A DNA stretch of 64,000 nt from assembly GCA_036013505.1 (NCBI GenBank), contig CP107851.1:3100001-3164000 (forward strand). Direction: 5' to 3'. Positions 7,820-16,825 of this stretch are shown here, in pieces. The DNA is from Streptomyces sp. NBC_00510. GTDB lineage: Bacteria; Actinomycetota; Actinomycetes; Streptomycetales; Streptomycetaceae. Positions within the stretch are counted from its first letter, which is position 1. Each line of letters opens with the position of its first letter. Made by a program: the position numbers and the translations under genes. A model generated the notes under the pieces. That model ran no database searches, was not told the DNA's origin, and saw only the letters and a program-made list of their open reading frames with translations.

Positions 7820-9183
7820 GCGATGACACGATGCGCCTGGCCATGATCGGGCGGATGATCCGTCGGCGCTGGCGGCTGCTCGCCGTCCTCGCCGTGGTGG
7901 GCGGGCTCGTCGGCTACGGCGCCTCCTTGCTGTTCCCACCGCGGTACACGACGTCGGCATCGGTACTGCTGCCGGGGGCGTGGGAGGAGCGCGAGCTGCT
8001 GACCCAGTCGGAGATCGCGACCAGTTCGGTGGTGCTCGACCGGTCGGCCGCCACGCTCGACTGGGCCGGGGTCGGCGGCGCCGAGCTGCGGGACCGGGTG
8101 AGCGCCAAGGCCACCGCCGGGAACATCATCAAGATCTCGGGTACGGCCGACACCCCGGAGCGCGCGCAGCGGCTCTCCGACGAGGTGGCCCGGCAGTACG
8201 TCACCTTCGCCGCACGGGTCGTGGGCGACAACACCGATCCCGAGGCGTCGGCGAAGCCCGAGGCGCTGCGGGAGCTGATGGAGCAGACCAGCCGCCGCAT
8301 CACCGACCTGGCCAAGGCGGCCGATCCGGGCCGGACCGTGGAGAGCGTGCAGGCCCGCACCGAGCTCGAGAAACTGCGCACGACGCTGGAGCAGGCCATG
8401 GACAAGCTGGACCAGACCGATCCGGCGACCAACAAGGCCAACATGGTCGTCATGGGGGCGGCGGCCCGGCCGATCGGCGAGGCACCACCGACCAGGACGC
8501 AGTTCATCGTCACCGGGGCGCTGCTGTTCCTCCTGTTCGCGGTCATCGGTCATCTCGCCGCCGCACGGATGAGTCGCCGGCCGCGCACCGAGCCGGAGAT
8601 CGCCGCGGCGCTGGGCTCGGCGCTGCTGGGTACCGTCGACGTACCTGATGGACGGCGCGCGCACCGGCCGGAAGGCCGTGGCGCGCGGATTCGGATCCGC
8701 CGGCTGCTGGGTGTCGACACCCGGTGGGACGTGCCGGCCCTGCACGCGTCCGGTGACGAGGCCAGCAGGAAGATCCGCTACGGCCGGGTGTGCGCTCGGC
8801 TCCGGGACCAGCTGCCGGCCCCCCGGCGGCTGCTGGTGGTCGTCCCGGACGGCGACGGGACCGCCCGCCGGGCCGCCGAACAACTCGTCGCCGAGGCCGG
8901 GAGCGATCCGCTGCTGCGGGTGGTGGGGGTTTCGGTGTCCCGGCCGTTGGTGCCGGACCGCGACACCGAGTCCGGTGTCCTGATCGTGCTCAGCGCGGGC
9001 AGCTGGACGGCAGGGGAGCTCGCCGGCATCGGCGAGGCATGTGCGGACGCCCGGCATACGGTCGTCGGCATCGTCGTCGCCGGCGGGGTCAGGGACCGTC
9101 GGACACGGTCTGCCGCCCCTCCTCCGGATGGCGCCACGCCGGCGATCGCGGTTGGCGTCGACGCGATGGGAGGTTCGGTGTGA
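7816..9183 (+). CDS. Wzz/chain-length-determinant-like membrane protein, degenerate BY-kinase type (first copy)
   Basis: This 455-aa protein has the layout of a polysaccharide co-polymerase. A first membrane helix (about 22-40) is followed by a long extracellular helical region (residues 50-225) with a coiled-coil part, then a second helix (FIVTGALLFLLFAVIGHLAAA) and a 200-aa cytoplasmic domain. That domain occupies the place of a bacterial tyrosine kinase, but its P-loop position reads VPDGDGTARRAAE with no GK[ST], and there is no tyrosine-rich tail, so kinase activity is unlikely. It probably controls chain length with Wzy. It starts at TTG 7816, overlapping the previous stop, and overlaps the next gene by 4 nt. 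Confidence 0.75.
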   Translation: MSDDTMRLAMIGRMIRRRWRLLAVLAVVGGLVGYGASLLFPPRYTTSASVLLPGAWEERELLTQSEIATSSVVLDRSAATLDWAGVGGAELRDRVSAKATAGNIIKISGTADTPERAQRLSDEVARQYVTFAARVVGDNTDPEASAKPEALRELMEQTSRRITDLAKAADPGRTVESVQARTELEKLRTTLEQAMDKLDQTDPATNKANMVVMGAAARPIGEAPPTRTQFIVTGALLFLLFAVIGHLAAARMSRRPRTEPEIAAALGSALLGTVDVPDGRRAHRPEGRGARIRIRRLLGVDTRWDVPALHASGDEASRKIRYGRVCARLRDQLPAPRRLLVVVPDGDGTARRAAEQLVAEAGSDPLLRVVGVSVSRPLVPDRDTESGVLIVLSAGSWTAGELAGIGEACADARHTVVGIVVAGGVRDRRTRSAAPPPDGATPAIAVGVDAMGGSV

Positions 9184-10709
9184 CGACGAGCACGACTTCG
9201 CAGTCGTCGGCAGCCGCTCCGCTGCTGGACCTGCAGGCGCTGGTGGTGGCGGTACGCAGGCGCCGCCGCCTGTGGTGTTCCGTGGCGCTGCTGGGGTTGC
9301 TGGTCGGCGCGGGGGCCGCGGTCCTGCTGCCGCCGCAGCCGACCGCGGTGACCACGGTGCTGGTCGCCCATCAGGCGGACCAGCCGAACGACCCCGGAAC
9401 GCTGATCCGCACCGACGCCGCGCTGCTGGAGACCACGCAGATCGCCGGTGAGGCCCTGCGGTCGCTGAAGTCCTCGGAAGACCCGGAACACTTCATGCGG
9501 GACTACCGGGGCATCGGTTTGACCAACAACCTGCTGCAGATCAACGTGACGGCTGACAGCGACGCGGAAGCCATGGCCCGCGCCAAAGCACTGGCCGACG
9601 CCTTCGTCACGGACCATGTGAAGCGGATACAGAAGGCCGCGAACGCCGAGGCCAAGACCCTGCTCGACCAGCGTGACCGCATGCGGGACGAACTCGCCCA
9701 GGTCAACAAGGCGATCGGGGAAGGGCCGCCGGAGAGCGACCCGAACGCGTCGGCGAACCTCGAGTCGCTCTTCGCCCGCCGGGCCGAACTCACCTCGCGG
9801 ATCGCCGATTTCGACCAGCGCGCCGCGGAGGCGGGCGTCGGCACGCCCCAGCTCATCGCCGGCACGCAGATCGTGGACGCCCCGCGCGCGGTGCAGCACT
9901 CCCTGCCCGAGGCCGCCGCCACCAACTCCGCGATCGGACTCGGCCTCGGGCTCGCGCTCGGGCTCGCGCTGGCCGCGGTCGGCGCGGTGGTGGCGGACCG
10001 CCCCGTGCTGCGCCGGGAGATCGCGGCGAACCTGGGCGCCTCGGTCATCGCGGAGCTGCGCCGCACGCCCCGCCGCCGGTCGGCCGGGCGGTGGCAGCGC
10101 CGACGGACCCGGGCGGCACGCGAACGGCTCACCGCGACCCTGGCCCGCACCGTACGCGGCTCCGCGGAGCCGGTGTCGCTGCTGGAACTGGGCTGCGCAC
10201 GCGGCGCGAGCGTGATCGCCCTGGACCTCGCCGGCGCACTGGCGGCGGAGGGGCCCGTGGTGATCATCGATGGTCTGCCCGGCCGGCAGCTCGCCAACCG
10301 CCGCCGGAAATCGGGAGACCCGGCCGTGGTCGGCGGCGAGCGTGCCGCGACCGTGTCGCACGAGGTGCGCCGGCTCGGCGTCGGCTCGGTCGCGCCCGGC
10401 ACGGCGTGGACCGACCTCCAGTACCTCGGTACCCAGACGGTGCTCGTCGTGCGTGCCGGGCACGGCAGCGCCGCATGGCTGCACACCGTGGCGCGGCAGC
10501 TCGCGGACCTGCGCATCCCGGTGATCGGTGTGGTGCTGATCGACCCCGATCCGCGTGACCGGACCGACGGCACGCTGTGGGACGGGCTGCACACCGCGCT
10601 GCGCGGCCACAACGAACGGCTGGCCCGGCAGAGCGGGACGGGCCAGCCGCGGCCGAAGCAGCCGTCGTGGGCCGCACGGGTCCCGGACAGCGACCAGGAG
10701 GCGCGCTAG
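9180..10709 (+). CDS. Wzz/chain-length-determinant-like membrane protein, degenerate BY-kinase type (second copy)
   Basis: This 509-aa protein repeats the plan of its neighbour: helix at about 30-52 (LWCSVALLGLLVGAGAAVLL), an extracellular coiled-coil-rich domain to about 235, a second helix (NSAIGLGLGLALGLALAAVGAVVA), and a cytoplasmic nucleotide-fold domain. The P-loop position reads LGCARGASVIALDLA and the Walker A' position VVIIDGLPG; the essential Lys is missing, as is a tyrosine cluster. The start is GTG 9180 inside the GTGTGA junction with the previous gene, and a much longer reading upstream would lie wholly inside that gene. The two adjacent proteins probably work as a hetero-oligomer in polymer length control or export. 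Confidence 0.75.
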   Translation: MTTSTTSQSSAAAPLLDLQALVVAVRRRRRLWCSVALLGLLVGAGAAVLLPPQPTAVTTVLVAHQADQPNDPGTLIRTDAALLETTQIAGEALRSLKSSEDPEHFMRDYRGIGLTNNLLQINVTADSDAEAMARAKALADAFVTDHVKRIQKAANAEAKTLLDQRDRMRDELAQVNKAIGEGPPESDPNASANLESLFARRAELTSRIADFDQRAAEAGVGTPQLIAGTQIVDAPRAVQHSLPEAAATNSAIGLGLGLALGLALAAVGAVVADRPVLRREIAANLGASVIAELRRTPRRRSAGRWQRRRTRAARERLTATLARTVRGSAEPVSLLELGCARGASVIALDLAGALAAEGPVVIIDGLPGRQLANRRRKSGDPAVVGGERAATVSHEVRRLGVGSVAPGTAWTDLQYLGTQTVLVVRAGHGSAAWLHTVARQLADLRIPVIGVVLIDPDPRDRTDGTLWDGLHTALRGHNERLARQSGTGQPRPKQPSWAARVPDSDQEAR

Positions 10710-10711
10710 AC

Positions 10712-12646
10712 ATGTGTGGCATCGCAGGAACGTACCGATGGCCGGACGGGAAGGCCGTGGCCGACCGGCTCACCGACACCCTCGCCCACCGCGGTCCGGA
10801 CGGGGCGGGCCGGTACAGCCATCCCGTCGGTGACGGCGAAGTGCACCTCGGGCACCGCCGGCTGGCCATCATCGACCTGTCCGAGACCGGCGCCCAGCCG
10901 ATGGTCTCCGGCGGCCTCGTCCTGACGTACAACGGCGAGCTGTACAACGCGCCCGAGCTGCGTGCCGAGCTGGCGGCCGCCGGGGTGCGCTTCCGCGGTA
11001 CCTCCGACACCGAGGTCCTGCTGGAGGCCTGGCGACGCTGGGGCACGGACTGCCTGCCCCGGCTGCGCGGCATGTTCGCGTTCGGGATCTTCGACGAGCG
11101 AACCGGTGAACTGGTGCTCGCCCGCGACCAGCTCGGCATCAAGCCGCTGTTCCTGCTCCGGCGCGGCGAGGGTCTGGTGTTCGCCTCCGAGCTCAAGGCG
11201 CTCGCCGCCGTGACCGACGGGTCGCTGCAGGTGGACCCCGCGGCGCTGGTGGCCTCGCTGCTGTACTACTGGGTGCCGGACTCGCGGTGCGCGTTCCGCG
11301 AAGCGGAGAAGCTGCCGCCGGGGACCTGGCTGCGGTGCCGGCCCGACGGCCGCGTGGAGCGCGGCCGGTTCTGGAACCTGAAGGACGTCGCCACCGAGGG
11401 ACGGGAGCGGGCCCTGAGCGGCGAGCAGCCGGACATCGCCGCCGTCGTCGAGGAGTCGACCCGGCGCCACCTGCTCTCCGACGTACCCGTGGCGACCTTC
11501 CTGTCCGGCGGGCTGGACTCGAGCTACCTGACCGCGCTGGCGGCCCGCGACCGCCCCGGGATCTCCGCTTACACGATCGGGTTCCGCGCCGAGGACGCCA
11601 AGTTCGAGGCGATGCCGGACGACCTGCGTTACGCCCGGCAGGTGGCCGGGCGGTTCGGCGTCGACCTGCACGAGATCGAGATCGCTCCGAACGTGCTCGA
11701 CCTGCTGCCGCAGATGACCCACCACCTGGACGAGCCGATCGGCGACCCCGCCGCGATCAACACGTTCCTGATCTGCTCGGCCGCCCGGGAGGCCGGGGTC
11801 AAGGTGATGCTCTCGGGGATGGGCGCCGACGAGCTGTTCGCCGGTTACCGCAAGCACCTGGCCAACATGATCGCGCTGCGCTACCAGCGCGTCCCGCGGC
11901 CCGTGCGGCGCGGTCTGTCCGCGGCCGTGGACCGGCTGCCGGTCGCAACGGCCCGCCGGGGGTACCGTTCGGTGCGCTTCGCGAAGCGGTTCCTGTCCTT
12001 CGCCGATCTGCCGGAGGAGACCGCGTTCCGGCGCAGCTACACCATGTACGACCAGGACGAGCTGCTCGCCCTGGTCGATCCGGACCTGGCCGGGTCGGTC
12101 GAGGACGTGCTGACCGAGCACGCGGACGTCTACCAGGACAACGACCTGGACGACTTCGTCAACCGCATGTGCCTGGGCGACGCCCGGATGTTCCTGCCGG
12201 GCCTGAACCTCACCTACACGGACCGGTCGAGCATGGCCGCCTCGACCGAGGTGCGGGTGCCGTACGTGGACGTCGAGGTGGTCAGGGCGGCGTTCGCCGT
12301 GCCCGGCGACCGCAAGATCGTCGGACGGCAGGGCAAGGCCGTCCTCAAGGAGGCGGCCACCTCGATCCTGCCCCGGGAGATCGTGTACCGGCCCAAGGGC
12401 CTGTTCAGCGCCCCGCTGCGCGCATGGATGAGCCGGGACCTGGCACCGCTGGTGCGCGAGGTGGTGAACGACGGCGTGCTCGTCAGTTCCGGGTTCCTGC
12501 GCCGCGACGCGCTGGCCCGCATGGTCGCCGAGGACGCCGCCGGACAGCGGGACTTCTCCAAGCATCTGTGGCATGTACTGACCCTCGAGTACTGGTACCG
12601 CGACGCGACCTCCGGGTCCGGCCAGGACGCTCGCTCGGCGGCGTAG
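10712..12646 (+). CDS. asnB: Glutamine-hydrolysing asparagine synthase-like amidotransferase
   Basis: This 644-aa enzyme has an N-terminal class II glutaminase domain starting MCGIAGTY, with the catalytic Cys2 exposed after removal of Met1, and HRGPDGAG and YNGELYN motifs. A C-terminal synthetase domain follows, with the ATP pyrophosphatase loop FLSGGLDSS and the GMGADELFAGY motif. The start must be the ATG at 10712 because Cys2 is essential. Standard AsnB makes asparagine, but in polysaccharide loci such proteins usually amidate a uronic acid or amino-sugar acid, which fits the AlgD-like dehydrogenase next door. The end lies 29 nt before the next GTG. Confidence 0.85.
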   Translation: MCGIAGTYRWPDGKAVADRLTDTLAHRGPDGAGRYSHPVGDGEVHLGHRRLAIIDLSETGAQPMVSGGLVLTYNGELYNAPELRAELAAAGVRFRGTSDTEVLLEAWRRWGTDCLPRLRGMFAFGIFDERTGELVLARDQLGIKPLFLLRRGEGLVFASELKALAAVTDGSLQVDPAALVASLLYYWVPDSRCAFREAEKLPPGTWLRCRPDGRVERGRFWNLKDVATEGRERALSGEQPDIAAVVEESTRRHLLSDVPVATFLSGGLDSSYLTALAARDRPGISAYTIGFRAEDAKFEAMPDDLRYARQVAGRFGVDLHEIEIAPNVLDLLPQMTHHLDEPIGDPAAINTFLICSAAREAGVKVMLSGMGADELFAGYRKHLANMIALRYQRVPRPVRRGLSAAVDRLPVATARRGYRSVRFAKRFLSFADLPEETAFRRSYTMYDQDELLALVDPDLAGSVEDVLTEHADVYQDNDLDDFVNRMCLGDARMFLPGLNLTYTDRSSMAASTEVRVPYVDVEVVRAAFAVPGDRKIVGRQGKAVLKEAATSILPREIVYRPKGLFSAPLRAWMSRDLAPLVREVVNDGVLVSSGFLRRDALARMVAEDAAGQRDFSKHLWHVLTLEYWYRDATSGSGQDARSAA

Positions 12647-12675
12647 AAGACGGCGTAGAAACAAGGGGACTTCGG

Positions 12676-14856
12676 GTGAAGCAGGTTGTGCAGAACTACA
12701 AGAGCGGCGAGCTGGCGGTGCTCGACGTGCCGGAGCCGGGGTGCAAGCCGGGCGGTGTGCTGGTCAGGACCGCCTACTCGCTGATCTCCACCGGGACCGA
12801 GCTCATGAAGGTGTCCGAGGCGGGCATGTCGATGCTGGGCAAGGCCCGTTCGCGGCCGGACCAGGTGGCCAAGGTCATGCAGAGCGTGGCCACCAACGGG
12901 GTGCCCGCCACCTACCGCAAGGTGATGGGCAAGCTGGACTCCTACACCCCGCTGGGCTACTCGCTGTGCGGGGTGGTCGAGCAGGTCGGCAGCGGGATCG
13001 ACGACGTGAAGGTCGGCGACCTCGTGGCCTGCGCCGGCAACGAGCACGCGCTGCACGCCGAGCTGAACTGGGTTCCCAAGAACCTCTACGCCCCGGTGCC
13101 GGACGGCCTCGCGCCGCGGCACGCGGCCTTCGGCACCGTCGGGTCGATCGCGATGCAGGGCGTCCGCCAAGGCGAGCCGCAGCTCGGCGAGGTGGCGCTG
13201 GTCATCGGCCTCGGGCTGATCGGGCAGCTGGTGGTGCAGCTCCTGACCGCCTCGGGGGTGCGCGTCGTCGGGGTCGACCCCGATCCGGCGCGCTGCGAGC
13301 TCGCCGAGCGCCTGGGCGCCGCGGCCTGCGGCGATCCCTCGTCCGCGGCCGTGGAAGCCGCCGTCGCCGAACTCACCGGCGGTCACGGCGTGGACCAGGT
13401 GTACCTGGCCGCCGGCGGCGGCAGCAACCAGCCCGTCGAGCTGGCCGCGCGGCTGAGCCGGGACCGCGGCCGGGTCGTCGACATCGGCAAGTGCCGTCTG
13501 GACCTGCCGTGGAACGCGTACTACGAGAAGGAGCTCGACGTCCGGTTCTCCCGCTCCTACGGTCCCGGGCGCTACGACCCGTCGTACGAGCTCGAAGGGC
13601 GGGACTACCCGATCGGCTACGTGCGCTGGACCGAGCGCCGCAACCTGGCGTGCTTCCTCGATCTCCTCGCCCGCGGCGCCGTCGACGTGGAGCCCCTGGT
13701 CTCCCACGTCGCCGACTTCGATGACGCCGTCGAGACGTACCGGAGCCTGAAGGACGGCGACCTGAAGGCCGTGGCCGTGCTGTTCCGCTACCCCGAACAC
13801 GCGGGAGAGGCGCAGGCCCCGGCGGTGGCCGTGCCCGCGGTGCGACGCGACAAAGGAGTCTCCGCCCCGGCCCGGTCCGCCAAGGCACCGGTGCGGCTCG
13901 CGTTCGTCGGCGCGGGGAACTACGCGACGTCGATGCTGCTGCCGCACCTGGCACAGCGCGACGGCGTCGAGCTGTCCACGGTCGTCACCACGACGGCGCT
14001 GTCCGCGGCCAACGCGCAGCGGAAGTTCGGCTTCGCGCAGGCCACCACCGATCTCGACGCCGTGCTCGGCGACACGTCCATCGACGCGGTGTTCGTCGTC
14101 ACCCGGCACAGCTCGCACGCCGAACTGACCCGAAGGGCGCTGCTGGCCGGCAAGACGGTGTTCGTGGAGAAGCCGTTGGCACTCACCGAGGACGAGCTGG
14201 CGGACGTGCTCGCGGCGGTCGAGGAATCCGGCAACGACCGGCTGCAGGTGGGCTTCAACCGCCGGTTCGCGCCGCTGCTGCAGGAGGCCAAGAAGCGGTT
14301 CGGCGCCCGGACCGGTCCGGCGAGCCTGCGCTACCTGGTCAACGCGGGCCGGCTGCAGCACGGGAGCTGGTACCTCCAGCAGGGCACCGAGGGCTCGCGC
14401 TTCGCCGGCGAGGGCGGGCACTTCATCGACACGGCGAGCTGGCTGCTCGATGCCGACCCGGTGTCGGTGTACGCGGTCGCCACGTCGGGCAACGAGGACC
14501 TGCAGGTCGTGCTGCACTACCCGGACGGGTCCACCGCCACCATCAGCTACGTCACCACCGGCGCGCCCAGCTTCCCCAAGGAGACGCTGGACCTCGTCGC
14601 GGACGGCAGGGTGCTGAGGCTCGACGACTTCGTCCGTGCCTCGGTCTACGGCCGCAAGCGGTGGGTCAGTTCGCGGCTGCCCAAGGCCCGGGACAAGGGC
14701 CAGTCCGCCGAGCTGGCCGCGTTCGTCAAGGCCGTGCGGACCGGCGGACCGATGCCGGTGCCGCTGGAGTCGCTGGTCGCCACCACGGCGGCCACCCTCG
14801 CCGTGCAGGCCGGCCTGGCCGGCGGCGCGCCGGTGACGTTGGCGAGGGCGCGATGA
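12676..14856 (+). CDS. Fused oxidoreductase: zinc-type alcohol dehydrogenase plus Gfo/Idh/MocA dehydrogenase
   Basis: This 726-aa protein joins two NAD(P)-dependent dehydrogenases. Residues 1-375 form a medium-chain (alcohol dehydrogenase-like) unit with cofactor motif GLGLIGQLVVQL near 179. Residues 400-726 form a Gfo/Idh/MocA unit with FVGAGNYATSMLLPHL near 409, EKPLALTEDEL near 497 and the GEGGHFIDTASW active-site segment. The joint contains an Ala/Pro-rich linker. This bi-domain type is recurrent in bacterial polysaccharide clusters, nearly always beside a heparinase-like gene, as here; its reaction is not established. A two-step oxidation/reduction such as epimerisation of a sugar is a reasonable guess. 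GTG 12676 follows an AAGGGGAC ribosome-binding site. Confidence 0.85.
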   Translation: MKQVVQNYKSGELAVLDVPEPGCKPGGVLVRTAYSLISTGTELMKVSEAGMSMLGKARSRPDQVAKVMQSVATNGVPATYRKVMGKLDSYTPLGYSLCGVVEQVGSGIDDVKVGDLVACAGNEHALHAELNWVPKNLYAPVPDGLAPRHAAFGTVGSIAMQGVRQGEPQLGEVALVIGLGLIGQLVVQLLTASGVRVVGVDPDPARCELAERLGAAACGDPSSAAVEAAVAELTGGHGVDQVYLAAGGGSNQPVELAARLSRDRGRVVDIGKCRLDLPWNAYYEKELDVRFSRSYGPGRYDPSYELEGRDYPIGYVRWTERRNLACFLDLLARGAVDVEPLVSHVADFDDAVETYRSLKDGDLKAVAVLFRYPEHAGEAQAPAVAVPAVRRDKGVSAPARSAKAPVRLAFVGAGNYATSMLLPHLAQRDGVELSTVVTTTALSAANAQRKFGFAQATTDLDAVLGDTSIDAVFVVTRHSSHAELTRRALLAGKTVFVEKPLALTEDELADVLAAVEESGNDRLQVGFNRRFAPLLQEAKKRFGARTGPASLRYLVNAGRLQHGSWYLQQGTEGSRFAGEGGHFIDTASWLLDADPVSVYAVATSGNEDLQVVLHYPDGSTATISYVTTGAPSFPKETLDLVADGRVLRLDDFVRASVYGRKRWVSSRLPKARDKGQSAELAAFVKAVRTGGPMPVPLESLVATTAATLAVQAGLAGGAPVTLARAR

Positions 14857-16817
14857 CCATGACCGCGGGCTGGTACCTGCGGCGGCTGTCCCGGATGGGA
14901 CCGCGCGAGGTCGGCGGCCGGGTGGGCGACGCGGTGCGCAGGCGGCGGTGGCGGTCGGTGCTGCCCGACGGCCCGGGCGTGACCGGCGCCCGGTTCACCG
15001 CGGTCCTGCCCGCCGGGACGATCGCCGCGGTGCCACCGGACGCGGCGAAACGTCTCATCGCCCAGGCGGACCGGCTGATGGACGGGCACGCCGAGTTCTT
15101 CGGGGTGGAACGCGACGACCTCGCCGACCCGGACTGGTGGTACGACCCGAAGACCGGGCGCCGGGCCCCGTCGGGTTACGCCTTCGACGTGCCGTACCGG
15201 GACGAGGACGCGGTCGGGGACATCAAGCAGATCTGGGAGCCGTCCCGGCACCAGTACCTGACCGTGCTCGCCGTCGCCTACGCGATCACCGGGAACGACC
15301 GGTACGCCGAGCGGGTGGCCGAGCACCTGCGGTCGTGGTGGGCGGCCAACCCGCCGCTGCGCTCGGTGCACTGGACCAGCGGCATCGAGCTGGGCATCCG
15401 GCTGCTGTCCTGGGTGTGGATCCGCCGGCTGCTCGACGGCTGGCCGGGTGCGGCCGGGCTGTTCGAGGGCAACCCGGTGGCGCTCCGGCAGATCTGGCAC
15501 CACCAGCGCTGGCTGGCCGCCTTCCCAAGCCGGGGGTCCTCTGCGAACAACCACGTCGTCGCCGAGGCCGCCGGGCAGTTCGCCGCGGCCTGCGCGTTCG
15601 GGTGGTTCCCCGCCTCGGCGCGCTGGCGGGCAGGCGCGGTGCGGTCGCTGGAACGGCACCTGAGGAGCAACACCTTCGAGTCCGGCCTCAACCGCGAGCT
15701 GGCCACCGAGTACCACGGACTCGTGCTGGAGCTCGGCCTGGCCGCGGTGGCCGAGGCGGACGCCGCCGGCGTGCCGGTCCCGGCGTCGATCCGGCTGGTG
15801 CTGCTGCGGATGACCGACGCGCTCGCGGCCGTCGTGGACAGCCGGCTGCGGCCGCCGCGTCAGGGGGACGCGGACGACGGGCACGGTCTGGTCGTGGACG
15901 GCGCGGGCACCGACCGCTGGGCCTCGCTGCTGGCGACCGGGGAGGCCGTGTTCGGCCGGCTCGCCTGGTGGCCCGCGGTGACCGGCGCCGACGTACGCAC
16001 CCCGCTGCTGGCCGCGCTCATCCGACCCGGCGCACCGGCCGTGACCCGCCCGGCAAGCCGGCCGGACCACCTCGCCGACGCGGGGCTCACCATCCTGCGC
16101 GGTCCGGGGGAGATCTGGTGCCGCTGCGACGGCGGTCCGCACGGCTTCCTGTCCATCGCCGCGCACGCCCACGCGGACGCGCTGTCCGTCGAGGTCCGGC
16201 ACGACGGGGTCGACGTGCTCGCCGACCCCGGGACGTTCTGCTACCACGGGCAGCCCGAGTGGCGGCGGTACTTCCGCTCGACCCTCGGCCACAACACCCT
16301 GCAGCTGGACGACGGCGACCAGTCCGTCTCCGGCGGCCCGTTCCTGTGGACCCGGCATGCCCGCAGCCGCGTCCTGGTCGCGGACACGTCCGGCGCCTCG
16401 GAAGGGGGGACGGTCCGCTGGTGCGCGGAGCACGACGGTTACCAGCGCTCCGTGCACCGCCGCCGGGTGGAGCTGACCGCCGCGAGCCGGGAGCTGCGGG
16501 TGGTCGACGAGGTGCGCGGCCCGCGGCGGGCCGCCGTGCAGCTGGCGTTCCACCTCGGCCCGGCGATCGCCGCGGACCTGGTGGAGAACCGGGCGGTGCT
16601 CACCTGGACCCGGGACGGCGAGGACCGCTCCGCGGTGCTCGACCTGCCCGGGCAGCTGCGCTGGCGGGCGCATCGCGGCGAGAGCGACCCGCCGCTGGGC
16701 TGGTACTCCCCCGGCTTCGGGCGCAAGGAACCCGCCACGACGCTGGTCGGCACCGGGTTCGCCGACGGCACGGCGCTGTCGGGGGAGTTCACCACCGTAC
16801 TCAGGTTCCGCGGCTAG
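14853..16817 (+). CDS. Heparinase II/III-like (alginate lyase-like) protein
   Basis: This 654-aa protein has the two-part fold of heparinase II/III and PL15/PL17 alginate lyases. An alpha/alpha toroid (residues 60-380) carries the NNH element (SANNHVVAEAAG near 229) and the catalytic Tyr region (TEYHGLVLEL near 286). A C-terminal beta-sandwich begins with HAHADALSVEV near 437, then DPGTFCYHG and RSTLGHNTLQLDDG. These enzymes cleave uronic-acid polymers by beta-elimination. No export signal is visible, so it may act inside the cell or have another role in synthesis. It overlaps the bi-domain oxidoreductase by 4 nt (ATGA), the usual partner of this family in such loci. Confidence 0.85.
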   Translation: MTMTAGWYLRRLSRMGPREVGGRVGDAVRRRRWRSVLPDGPGVTGARFTAVLPAGTIAAVPPDAAKRLIAQADRLMDGHAEFFGVERDDLADPDWWYDPKTGRRAPSGYAFDVPYRDEDAVGDIKQIWEPSRHQYLTVLAVAYAITGNDRYAERVAEHLRSWWAANPPLRSVHWTSGIELGIRLLSWVWIRRLLDGWPGAAGLFEGNPVALRQIWHHQRWLAAFPSRGSSANNHVVAEAAGQFAAACAFGWFPASARWRAGAVRSLERHLRSNTFESGLNRELATEYHGLVLELGLAAVAEADAAGVPVPASIRLVLLRMTDALAAVVDSRLRPPRQGDADDGHGLVVDGAGTDRWASLLATGEAVFGRLAWWPAVTGADVRTPLLAALIRPGAPAVTRPASRPDHLADAGLTILRGPGEIWCRCDGGPHGFLSIAAHAHADALSVEVRHDGVDVLADPGTFCYHGQPEWRRYFRSTLGHNTLQLDDGDQSVSGGPFLWTRHARSRVLVADTSGASEGGTVRWCAEHDGYQRSVHRRRVELTAASRELRVVDEVRGPRRAAVQLAFHLGPAIAADLVENRAVLTWTRDGEDRSAVLDLPGQLRWRAHRGESDPPLGWYSPGFGRKEPATTLVGTGFADGTALSGEFTTVLRFRG

Positions 16818-16825
16818 GGGGACGC

